Shown here piece after piece: positions 8,274 through 15,547 of a DNA stretch of 17,312 bases. The DNA lies in assembly GCA_030849065.1 (NCBI GenBank), contig JASAON010001369.1, positions 1-17,312 of the forward strand, read 5' to 3'. Origin of the DNA: Jaenimonas drosophilae (taxonomy: Eukaryota; Euglenozoa; Kinetoplastea; Trypanosomatida; Trypanosomatidae). A model generated the notes under the pieces. That model did no database searches, was not told where the DNA came from, and worked only from the letters and a program-made list of their open reading frames with translations. Numbering within the stretch: position 1 is the stretch's first letter; each line of letters starts with the position of its first letter. The translations under genes and the position numbers were made by a program.

Positions 8274-10448
8274 TCACACGCGCTTCATCTTCTTCTTGCT
8301 GGGCTCATTGAGGAAGAAATCCACGGCGTTGGCGTCATCCGCGGCAGCGCTCGTTGTTGTTGTGTGTGTTGAGGAGCGGCTGTGCTTGGCCGCCTGACGT
8401 GCCTTCACCACCGTGGAGGCGAGGTCGTGGAGATGAGCATCCAGCCTGCGGTCCTTCTGCGCCACATCGAGCTGAAAGCGTGGGTCGCTGAGGAGCTTCG
8501 ATTGAAAACGTGTGTCGAGGCCCTCGAGAGCCTTAGTGGCATCTGCGGCCGCACGTGCGGCATGAACCTCGCGTCCTACGCCGAGCTTCTCCACGAGACG
8601 GGCCTTCTTTTGTTCCGCGCGCTCCTCCGCCAGCTGTTGGCGCTTGTTCTTGGAGTGCAGCTTGCGTCGCTCCTTGCCCGAGAGCTGTGCCACCTCTTCA
8701 CTTTCTTCGGCACCGCGAACGAGCTTCTGGAGCTTCTTGCGCTGCTCATCCCGCTCGGCGGCGATGGCGGCCTTCTCCTGCTCCCGCTCATCCATGCGCA
8801 TCTGCTTCTTGGCCTTCTTCACTTCCTTGCGGCGCTGTTTGTACTTCACCTCCGCCTTGGCGGCGAGATTGCCATCGCGCAGACGACGTTGCAAACGAGC
8901 ATCGCGCTGAAGGCCAGCGGCTTTGGTTTCGGCATCCATGTCGAGCGTGGCCTCCATATCACCAAACTCTTCCTCATCATCGTCACCTTCATCACCACCA
9001 TCATCATCATCATCATCGTTGCTACTCATCTCCACATCGCTAAAGCGGTTGAGGCTATCATCATCATCCTCACTTCCCTCATCATTGTCTTCTTCATCAT
9101 CCCCATCCCCATCATGATCATCATCATCGGGAACCTCATCAGGGATGCCGCCAATCTCAGCGAGGAGTGCGGCGTAGCGGCGACGAATCTTCATCTTCTC
9201 TGCCTTCTTCTTGGCCGCCGTACCATCGGACTTGCCGCCAACAACCCCATCATCATCTTCATCGGAGTTAGAGTCTGGTGGGGCGAGGTAGGCCGCCAAG
9301 TCGTCTTCGGTGCTCGTTCCCGTGAAGGAATCCTGCACAGAATGGTGCCGAAAAACATCATCCTGATCCCATGAGATGCGGAATTTGGCTTGGCTGAGTG
9401 CGGCAGACTTGAAGGAGGCGAGCGGGCGGAAGTTGGGTGGGATGGCGTCGGCGTGGCTCACTGGCGCGGCATCGAAACTTTCATCATCATCAATGTAGCG
9501 TAGGTCAAGCACCACACCGCTTGCTTCAATGTCCATGCCATCGAGATCGTGGTAGACGGCAGCGGCGGTCTCTGCGCAATCAAAGGTGGCCACGGCGTAG
9601 TAGTACTTCATCCGATCCATTTCGTACTTGCGATATTTGCCATCGGAGAAGAGCTCACCGCCTTCGCCTTCCTCATCGAGCTGCATCGCGGCATGATCAT
9701 CCACCCAGCCATCGCTGCGGGCGTCGTCGCCCGACCCGTCGTCGTCCTCCGCCGCCTCCTCGTCGGGGAGCTCCTCCACGCGCGGCGCCTGCTGCTCGCC
9801 ATCTTCATCCTTGGCCTCCTCCTCCTCTCCATGCTTCACCCACAGGTCTGGGCCGTGCATCTTTTCATAGTCTATCATCTTCTTGCCAAAATCGCTGAGA
9901 TAGATGGAAACATCGTGAAGCTGGCCACCCAGCGGGAGGGCGAAGAAGAGAATGGCGTAGAGGTCAACGGCGCGCACGTGGTCCCAATCACAATTTACAA
10001 TGGCAACACGCTTGCGTGCCGCGATCATCTCCGTCTCTTCCGGCTCCCATGCCGCCACCTCTTCATCCAACGCCTGCTGCTCCTCTGGGCTGAGGGCTTC
10101 CTCCTCCCCGAGCTGAAGTTCCACCTGCTCCTCATCTTCCTCCTCCTCCTCTTCATCGTCGTCTTCTTCACTAACCTCATCCATCTGCTGGCGATGATGT
10201 TGTTGCTGCCCGCGATGCTTCACGGGCTCGGGAAGACGCTTGGCAAAACGTGGATCCGAGCGCACGGCCCGCGCCACCTTCTCATCCGCCCTGTTCTTGG
10301 CCTCTCGTGTGCGCGTTGCGATGCCAAATCGGGGGTCGGTGTGGCGAGCAGAAAAGCGTTCATCACCACGGCCACGTCCGCGACCGCCGCCACCACGTCC
10401 TCGGCCACCACCTCGTCCTCCACGTGAGGAGCTCTGAAGTACCTTCAT
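8274..10448 (-). CDS. ESF1: ESF1, nucleolar 18S rRNA processing factor
   Basis: 724 residues. ESF1 is a nucleolar protein of the small-subunit processome needed for early 18S pre-rRNA cleavage. The N terminus is an RGG/GR-rich tract (about 9-28), then TDPRFG (37-42). An acidic region (about 92-143) precedes the conserved RRM-like core: RVAIVNCDWDHVRAVDLYAI at 147-166, and a KYYYAVATFDCAETAAAVYH block at 281-300 leading into LDLRYIDDDESFD (314-326) and the IPPNF/FRISWDQDD segment that mark ESF1. Long Asp/Glu runs at about 396-400 and 440-498 are partly encoded by GAT repeats. A Lys/Arg-rich coiled-coil region lies at about 515-635, and a NUC153-like motif (LDTRFQSKLLSDPRFQLD) at 644-661. The C terminus KKKMKRV looks like a nuclear/nucleolar signal. 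The RGG tract at the very N terminus is unusual for the family as I know it. Confidence 0.95.
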   Translation of the reverse strand: MKVLQSSSRGGRGGGRGRGGGGRGRGRGDERFSARHTDPRFGIATRTREAKNRADEKVARAVRSDPRFAKRLPEPVKHRGQQQHHRQQMDEVSEEDDDEEEEEEDEEQVELQLGEEEALSPEEQQALDEEVAAWEPEETEMIAARKRVAIVNCDWDHVRAVDLYAILFFALPLGGQLHDVSIYLSDFGKKMIDYEKMHGPDLWVKHGEEEEAKDEDGEQQAPRVEELPDEEAAEDDDGSGDDARSDGWVDDHAAMQLDEEGEGGELFSDGKYRKYEMDRMKYYYAVATFDCAETAAAVYHDLDGMDIEASGVVLDLRYIDDDESFDAAPVSHADAIPPNFRPLASFKSAALSQAKFRISWDQDDVFRHHSVQDSFTGTSTEDDLAAYLAPPDSNSDEDDDGVVGGKSDGTAAKKKAEKMKIRRRYAALLAEIGGIPDEVPDDDDHDGDGDDEEDNDEGSEDDDDSLNRFSDVEMSSNDDDDDDGGDEGDDDEEEFGDMEATLDMDAETKAAGLQRDARLQRRLRDGNLAAKAEVKYKQRRKEVKKAKKQMRMDEREQEKAAIAAERDEQRKKLQKLVRGAEESEEVAQLSGKERRKLHSKNKRQQLAEERAEQKKARLVEKLGVGREVHAARAAADATKALEGLDTRFQSKLLSDPRFQLDVAQKDRRLDAHLHDLASTVVKARQAAKHSRSSTHTTTTSAAADDANAVDFFLNEPSKKKMKRV
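8990..9130 (-). repeat. ESF1: GAT/GAC trinucleotide repeats encoding ESF1 acidic runs
   Basis: Plus-strand ATC repeats at about 8996-9020, 9057-9071 and 9115-9129 encode Asp runs in ESF1. Acidic tracts are normal in ESF1; here they are built from near-pure repeats, so their length is probably polymorphic. Confidence 0.7.
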
Positions 10449-10461
10449 GCTGTTTGACGTA

Positions 10462-10463
10462 CT
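10462..10463 (-). promoter_or_regulatory. Predicted trans-splice acceptor for ESF1
   Basis: The sense strand carries a pyrimidine-rich tract at about 10504-10468 followed by CAAG, 13 bases before the ATG. A second AG at 10451-10450 is also possible. Confidence 0.55.
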
Positions 10464-10517
10464 TGTTGATGAAGAAGGAGGAGAATAGTGAAGAAAAAGT
10501 AGGGCAATGAAATAGTT

Positions 10518-10529
10518 GGGGGGGGGGGG
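10518..10529. repeat. G12 homopolymer (C12 on the sense strand)
   Basis: Uninterrupted run of twelve G on the plus strand in the gap upstream of ESF1. Similar runs occur at 5753-5761 (nine), 13402-13409 (eight) and 13578-13587 (ten), all in gene-free sequence. Confidence 0.9.
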
Positions 10530-10714
10530 CTACATATCACGAATACAGGCATCCATACTCATGCACATACACACACTTATGTTTGTTGTGTTGATGTACG
10601 AATTTATGGATGCGGAATATGAAGTTTGCCGTTAGGGTGATGATTTCATCTCGGCAATAATAGCTGCGCCACACACGTGGCCAACAGCATGCTCTCCTCA
10701 CGTCCCAGTAAACC

Positions 10715-11155
10715 TCAGTAGGTGGGCTGCCTTCTACGCGGGATGAGTAGTGGCAGGAGTGCCGTGGCGTGGCAGACGAAGGTGATGATGATCAACAAGA
10801 GTGGCACCACAAGGATGCCGTAGTCGGCGTAGAAGGCGGCGAGAAAGCTGAAGCAGGCCAGAACGACGGTGCCCGTTGAGATTTTGATGAATTGCGGAAA
10901 TGATTCGTACCAACGTGGATTGCGTGGGAACAGAACGAAGCTGGCATAAGCCCACATGGCGCAGAAGAGGCCAGAGAGTGCGTAGGTCGGAAAGGTGAGG
11001 ATGACGCTACGCTTGTTGGAGCGGAGGAGCACGTTGGGGAAGTCCGCGAAGAAGAGAAGGCACACACATGCCATGGTGATGAGAAAACAGCGAATTTGAT
11101 CGGTGTGGGGCCGTGGGGGTTGCGGTGCCCCCGCTCCCGTGTGAAGTGCCGTCAT
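10715..11155 (-). CDS. Small four-helix integral membrane protein of unknown function
   Basis: 146 residues from the ATG at 11155. Four hydrophobic segments are clear, at about residues 21-38, 52-76, 92-110 and 113-137, with a Pro-rich head (GAGAPQPPRPHTDQ) and a basic tail (IPRRRQPTY). Positively charged loops (LLRSNKRS, FPRNPRW) separate helices. I do not recognise a family. The frame stays open 48 codons upstream, but that part is a translated microsatellite (HTHTHTH) and a textbook TTTTCAG acceptor lies within it, so the downstream ATG is chosen. Codon content and the strong acceptor support a real gene. The intracellular membrane cannot be told from the sequence. Confidence 0.8.
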   Translation of the reverse strand: MTALHTGAGAPQPPRPHTDQIRCFLITMACVCLLFFADFPNVLLRSNKRSVILTFPTYALSGLFCAMWAYASFVLFPRNPRWYESFPQFIKISTGTVVLACFSFLAAFYADYGILVVPLLLIIITFVCHATALLPLLIPRRRQPTY

Positions 11156-11462
11156 GAATGTTGTTGTTGATGGTAAACGTAGGTGTGTGTGTGTGTGTGT
11201 GCTGAAAACAAACACAAAAAGAGCCTTCAAATAACAGTAAAGAAAGGAACAAAGGTTGATGTTGTAGTGACTAGAGCACGTACTCATGGGTAGCTCCACT
11301 CTCTGTCTGTGGGCATCGTTGTTCTTTGTGTTGTGTTTTGCTATACATCACAATCATTGAAGCGGAGGGAGGGGAGTGGAGAGCGGTGGTGGCGGTGGTG
11401 GGTGAGTGTAGCAGTTACGCCAATCTTCATCGTCCCTCCAACATCATCCTCATTTCATGATC
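11156..11462. other. Intergenic region between the GAF-like gene and the four-helix gene
   Basis: 307 bases. In sense order: the 3' UTR of the GAF-like gene with a CCA/CT-rich stretch (about 11408-11360), then the T-rich tract, acceptor and (CA)n 5' UTR of the four-helix gene. No gene is seen. Confidence 0.6.
11202..11203 (-). promoter_or_regulatory. Predicted trans-splice acceptor for the four-helix membrane protein
   Basis: The sense strand shows a T-rich tract at about 11228-11204 ending in TTTTCAG, 46 bases before the ATG. The 5' UTR begins directly with a (CA)n run (GT on the plus strand, 11183-11201). Confidence 0.75.
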
Positions 11463-13154
11463 TCACGAGGCCGACCTCTCATCCCGCTCCAGGGAGGACT
11501 GATTGCTGCGCGTTGCGGTGAAGGGTGTTGTATCAACGCCCAAGTTGCGCAGCCGCTTGAGAATGACATTCTCCACATCCGCCAGCTCCTCGGACTTCAG
11601 CACCGTCGTCGCAATGTAGCCCCCCGTGCCGGGGGCTTGAATGATGGCAGGGGTGAGGCCCACCGCCAGCTCTGCGCTATCCACGGAGGAGTTGTCGTCC
11701 TCCTCAGCGTGAGAGACGGGCCCATCTTCATCATCTCCCTCCCCGGTGCGAGCATTCTTCCACTGCTGATGTTGTGCGGCGGCAAGCTCCGCCTCCCGCC
11801 AGACATTCTCACGCTGCTCCCGCAGCTTATGTACCTCCTCCCGCAGTGCATCGGCCTTGATGTTGCCAATGACGCTCTCAAGGTGGCTCGTGGCCTCCAC
11901 GGCGCTCACCCAGTTGGACTCCATCGTCGTCGCATGCCGATGCAGCTCCTTGATGCCAACGGTGGATTGCATCGGCACCGCACGACGTGTGATGGAGGCC
12001 TTCAGACCCATGTAGGCATCACGCGGATCGGCATCCTCGTTGCGCTCATTGACGCAGCGGTAGACGAGCACCGGCTGCGGGCTAAAGTCATCGATGCCCT
12101 TTTCATCTCCACGAAGATCTAAATCACCGCGGTAGGTGCTCGTGGAGCGGAGCAAGCTTGGATCATAGAAGCGGTTGGCCCACTCGCTAATCATGGTCTC
12201 GTGGTGGGAGGAGAGGAGGATGGAGAGGGTGGCGGCGGCCTGGGCAGCACACTCCTCATTGCGACGGTTGAAGGGAAATGGGAACCGTGGGGAGCCAATG
12301 AGGTGGACGACGGCCAGGACGTTGCTGTGGGATTGGCTGTAGCGCATATTCACGGGCATGAGGAGCTGGGCGGCGTTGGAGCGCTCCACGAGCTCCGTCA
12401 AGGGAATCTCCTCACTCCTGCGCGTGTCGCGGCAGCCGCTGCGGGGTTTGATGTTGACGGCAATCCCCGTCGTACTCACCGCGCATGGAATGGAGGTCTC
12501 CGACACGCGGTATGGCGCGGAGTTGCGCAGCCGAGAGATGTCCCGGCCCACAACAAAAGGCGCCACAAGCTCCGTTGAAACAAATCCGCGAGGACGCAGC
12601 CACAACAAGGCCGTATCAACCCTCGTCTGGATGGCCAAGCTCTCCAGCACGTTGTATATGCTCGCGGAGATGAGCTCCAGGGCCGTGGACATCTTCTTTA
12701 TTTGCGAGGCCGGCACACTTCCATTGAAGGTCAGCGCACGGCTCGGGGCATCTCCGCCCATCGTCATCATGGAGGTACCGCCACCCCCGCCACCAGGGGC
12801 ACTTGGCATGCCGTGTGAGGTCGTCCCACGTGGCTGATTGCTCGCGATGGTGGCACCGAGGAGCTTGGAGTTGGCTGCCTCCAAGTCCTTTTCTTTTCGT
12901 GTGCATGTGAGGGTGGCGTGGTCTGCCTTGGCTCGGAGTGTTTGGGTCTCCTCCTCCACCGCCCCGCAGAGGTCTTCTAGCGCGAGGCGGAGTTGTGAGA
13001 GCTGATGGGCATCAGCCTTTGTTTTTCCCTCAATGTTGCCTAGGAGCTTGTGCATCGCCTCGAAGCGAAGGCTGACATTGTCGCTGAAGGAGGCCTTGGA
13101 GAGGGTCTCGACGGGGAAGCTGTGGCGGCAGCTGGAGCACAACTGGAAGGTCAT
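11463..13154 (-). CDS. GAF-domain-like coiled-coil protein
   Basis: 563 residues from the ATG at 13154. The N terminus has a CxxC pair (LCSSCRHSF, 5-13), then a heptad-like helix at about 25-100 and a Gly-rich linker (about 108-140). Residues about 155-318 fit a GAF domain: an opening helix (STALELISASIYNVLESLA), SETSIPCAVSTTGIAVNIKP at 218-237 as the G-x-V strand region, LLMPVNM (264-270) and VLAVVHLIGS (279-288) as the paired core strands, and FPFNRRNEECAAQAAATLS as the closing helix. A second coiled coil (about 405-465), an acidic patch (472-488) and a C-terminal helical segment follow. GAF domains bind small ligands or mediate dimerisation; the ligand here cannot be predicted. There is no attached kinase or cyclase. 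The frame stays open 96 codons upstream with implausible Cys-rich sequence, and an acceptor lies within that extension. Confidence 0.82.
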   Translation of the reverse strand: MTFQLCSSCRHSFPVETLSKASFSDNVSLRFEAMHKLLGNIEGKTKADAHQLSQLRLALEDLCGAVEEETQTLRAKADHATLTCTRKEKDLEAANSKLLGATIASNQPRGTTSHGMPSAPGGGGGGTSMMTMGGDAPSRALTFNGSVPASQIKKMSTALELISASIYNVLESLAIQTRVDTALLWLRPRGFVSTELVAPFVVGRDISRLRNSAPYRVSETSIPCAVSTTGIAVNIKPRSGCRDTRRSEEIPLTELVERSNAAQLLMPVNMRYSQSHSNVLAVVHLIGSPRFPFPFNRRNEECAAQAAATLSILLSSHHETMISEWANRFYDPSLLRSTSTYRGDLDLRGDEKGIDDFSPQPVLVYRCVNERNEDADPRDAYMGLKASITRRAVPMQSTVGIKELHRHATTMESNWVSAVEATSHLESVIGNIKADALREEVHKLREQRENVWREAELAAAQHQQWKNARTGEGDDEDGPVSHAEEDDNSSVDSAELAVGLTPAIIQAPGTGGYIATTVLKSEELADVENVILKRLRNLGVDTTPFTATRSNQSSLERDERSAS

Positions 13155-13633
13155 CGGGCCACGCGTGCGTGTGCGTTGTTGTTGTTTTTTTTTGCCAAGA
13201 ACAATCACCCAACAACTACTAAAGTTATAAGAAAGGGTTGCCGCGCAACACCAACAATTGGCTGTGGTGAGATGTAATGGATGCTGCAGTCGTACCCACC
13301 TCCGCGCAAGAGTGGAGCAGCCAACGTGTGATGGCACTAGGATAAAGGTGCAACAACGAGGTGATGCGCTCTGTGGAGTACAACAACAACGACATAAACG
13401 TGGGGGGGGAAGTGAATGAGGTAGGTAGCAAAGATATAACAACTACACATACTACGTTTTTGGTTTGATCAGAATTTATACGTGTGTCGGGCCATCATCC
13501 AATGACTCAGCGTATGGTGGTAGTCAGAGCAGCGCACACGGTGAAAAATGCATGTGTGTGTAGAAAGAGGCCACGGAGGGGGGGGGGAGGGAGAGAAAAA
13601 AGATGCTCCCTCACACCAGAGAGGCTCTGGATT
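13155..13633. other. Intergenic region between BDP1 and the GAF-like gene
   Basis: 479 bases without a supported gene. It contains G-runs at 13402-13409 and 13578-13587 (C-runs on the sense strand), ACA repeats near 13380-13390, and the acceptor near 13220. The C10 run lies about 50 bases after the BDP1 stop, in its presumed 3' UTR. Confidence 0.6.
13219..13220 (-). promoter_or_regulatory. Predicted trans-splice acceptor for the GAF-like gene
   Basis: The sense strand reads a C/T-rich stretch, then ACTTTAG with the AG at 13220-13219; a second AG follows three bases on. The 5' UTR would be about 65 bases and the upstream frame extension would be removed. Confidence 0.55.
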
Positions 13634-14527
13634 CTAGTCAAAGTCGAAGTCATCCATCAAAAGATGATCATCGTCGCCGCCAACCAACGCCTCCGCTGCG
13701 TGGGTCTTGTGTGGCCGGCTTGACGCCCCATCAACATCCGTCCCAGCCCGCGCACGCTTCGTCGGACGAGACTCGGCGGTCGGTGCGGTGATGGGTGGGT
13801 CGGTGGCACCAGCATCACGTGTTCCAAGGTCCACCTCCATTTGGCTGAGGAGCGCCTCTTCTTCGGGCCGCAACGTATTCTTGCGCTGCTGAGTCTCCTG
13901 TTGCCGCTGCGTTGCCAGGCGTTCATTGAAGACGTCCAAATCAATGGGCTCCTTCGCCTCCAGCGCGCGTCGCACATCCTCCTGCCGGCGTCGTAGTTCG
14001 CGGTGGTACAGCCGCTTAATATCTGCCCGTGTACGGCTTGGGTAGAGAACGGCAATGGCCCCAAAGTCAGTGCCGTATTGCGCAAGAGCCTGGTAGAAGC
14101 CACGTACTTCACCTTCGGTCCAGCCCAGCCGGCTGCGTGGGGTGGTCTCCTGCCACGAGGCGGCGGCCAGAAAGCGCTGTGGTGGGGAGTGGGAGGCAGC
14201 CGCTGCCTGTGTGCCAACCTCTGCCTCCGGAGCGGATGTGCTTGTCTGCGGCTGGCTGGAGCCAAGACTTGGTGCACGTCCCTCACTGGCCAAGGGGCTG
14301 GAGGAGGAGAAGTGGCTGCGAGGACCCATGACGAGGGCTGCACGAATTGCCTGGCCAAGTGAGCGTCGCTCCCCACCTGGGGGAACCGTGGGCGGCAGCT
14401 GCTCCACTGGGGTGTGGGCCAAGGCCCCGAGTGGAAGTCCCTCGTGCGGGAGCATCGGCATCATCACCTCCACGGTCGGAGAGTGGCTTCGGCCATCGGG
14501 CGGGAAGTCAAAGTCCTCGTCCTCCAT
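13634..14527 (-). CDS. BDP1: BDP1 (B''), SANT-domain subunit of RNA polymerase III factor TFIIIB
   Basis: 297 residues from the ATG at 14527; the frame opens further but only with a TTG codon. BDP1 joins BRF1 and TBP in TFIIIB at tRNA, 5S and snRNA promoters. The diagnostic SANT domain covers about residues 134-190: GWTEGEVRGFYQALAQYGTD at 135-154, then FGAIAVLYPSRTRADIKRLY and an Arg-rich helix, the pattern of W, FY-aL-yGTDF, fp-RtR-IK and an ensuing basic helix seen across BDP1 proteins. The region before it is Pro/Ser-rich and probably disordered; the region after holds a helix (about 195-235), a basic KRARAG segment and an acidic end. Both termini carry a DFDF-type acidic/aromatic motif (EDEDFDF at 2-8; MDDFDFD at the C terminus). 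It is short beside fungal and animal BDP1, in line with reduced kinetoplastid transcription factors. Confidence 0.93.
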   Translation of the reverse strand: MEDEDFDFPPDGRSHSPTVEVMMPMLPHEGLPLGALAHTPVEQLPPTVPPGGERRSLGQAIRAALVMGPRSHFSSSSPLASEGRAPSLGSSQPQTSTSAPEAEVGTQAAAASHSPPQRFLAAASWQETTPRSRLGWTEGEVRGFYQALAQYGTDFGAIAVLYPSRTRADIKRLYHRELRRRQEDVRRALEAKEPIDLDVFNERLATQRQQETQQRKNTLRPEEEALLSQMEVDLGTRDAGATDPPITAPTAESRPTKRARAGTDVDGASSRPHKTHAAEALVGGDDDHLLMDDFDFD

Positions 14528-14607
14528 CGTCGCTGCCAGCAATGTCTCTATCCACGAACGTGATTATTGGGGTATACGTGCAACAGCCTCTACGAAGCTG
14601 GGTTATG

Positions 14608-14609
14608 CT
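14608..14609 (-). promoter_or_regulatory. Predicted trans-splice acceptor for BDP1
   Basis: A sense-strand CT-repeat tract (about 14626-14612) precedes CAAG with the AG at 14609-14608; further AGs follow at about 14599 and 14591. The 5' UTR would be about 65-80 bases. Confidence 0.5.
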
Positions 14610-14656
14610 TGTGAGAGAGAGAGAAACTATGAGTTGCTTGCGACCCCACTCAGCTT

Positions 14657-14866
14657 CTAGTATGGAGCACCTAACCTATCACATAGACGCAACAGCACGA
14701 ATAATAGTGAAAAGTGAGCCTCCCACCCACGGACCAGCACATGTGCCATGACAGACGACCTCAGCTCATCTGTGGCATGACCAACCAAAACAGCGCTTTC
14801 ATGAGCTTCTTCGATATTTGCCCCTTCCCACGTCCGAGTAGATTGACGGACATTCCAAGAAGACAT
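14657..14866 (-). CDS. Possible small gene, 69 residues, unrecognised
   Basis: An ORF from the ATG at 14866 to a TAG at 14657. The product starts MSSWNVRQSTRTWEGANIEE and ends in a hydrophobic helix and LCDRLGAPY. Its composition is more balanced than the repeat-driven ORFs around it. On the sense strand a T-rich tract and TTTTGGCAG lie about 50 bases upstream, which would make a good trans-splice acceptor. In the same frame the ORF can begin at an ATG at 14977, giving 106 residues, and that ATG also follows a pyrimidine tract and CAG. I know no family for it, and it may simply be UTR. Confidence 0.3.
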   Translation of the reverse strand: MSSWNVRQSTRTWEGANIEEAHESAVLVGHATDELRSSVMAHVLVRGWEAHFSLLFVLLRLCDRLGAPY

Positions 14867-15547
14867 AAGAGAGAAAGGGGGGCTCTTCTTTTTCCCCCAC
14901 AACCGCACACCACTGCCAAAACAAAAACACCCACAAACACAGGAAAGAAGCGATAGTGAGTCGTGGGTACTCACCATGGCAGTGGAGTGTGTGAAGGTGT
15001 GTGTGCTGAGTGTGATGGAGGGAGGGGATTAGATTGGCTCGCAGACACAACTTAAGCCCTGACCGAGATCAGCCACCCACTCCCCTTCTCCTGTTTTTTT
15101 TGCCGTGGAAGTGCCATTCACACACACGAAGAGAACATCAAACAAACAAAAGAAAAAGAATAACCGCTGCATCTCCATCAAGCGGCAGCATCATCAGGAC
15201 AAAACATGGTGGTACGACAACACCATGTGTGGTGTGTGAAGGACGAGGCGAGATCGCATCGACGCTCCAAAACATCCAAATCCTGCACGCTTTCAAACCG
15301 CTCATCCTGGAGCATGCATAACAAGCATGGCACTTCTCATCCGACAACCTGAGACGGAACTTCATCCACGACCACAACGACGGAAAGAGGGAGAAGGTGC
15401 ACACACCCAAACAAAAAATTGGTGAAGCGAGCTCTACTACCGCGACACGGGTCGTACCCCGCACCACTCACGACGGGACACGTCATCCCTCGTAATAATA
15501 ACCAGGCACACAAGCTCCTTGCGCACATCCACATATAGATTGGACTA

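Larger units (their letters stand above)
14528..15547. other. Largest gene-poor gap, between the dienelactone hydrolases and BDP1
   Basis: About 1020 bases. It holds the doubtful small ORF at 14657-14866, the BDP1 acceptor near 14609, and at least three further sense-strand pyrimidine tracts (about 15170-15125, 15035-15011, and 14950-14915). These tracts are what one would expect of a short extra transcript unit, but no well-supported coding sequence is seen. I found no tRNA-like fold or snRNA I could defend. Confidence 0.55.

Noticed and set aside
8382..10427. Plus-strand open frames of 330 and 292 codons opposite ESF1
   Set aside because: Their Ile/Leu-rich runs are the reverse reading of the Asp and Glu repeats of ESF1. 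No independent acceptor or family match.
13155..13442. 96-residue N-terminal extension of the GAF-like protein
   Set aside because: Cys-rich, implausible sequence lying across a pyrimidine tract and AG; treated as untranslated.
15138..15467. 109-codon minus-strand ORF after the dienelactone hydrolase stop
   Set aside because: Its C-terminal part translates a pyrimidine tract and the rest has no recognisable pattern. More likely 3' UTR of the hydrolase.
15420..15480. Short stretch (GGTCGTACCCC) resembling a tRNA B box
   Set aside because: The match to the B-box consensus is poor, there is no A box at the right spacing, and no cloverleaf could be drawn.
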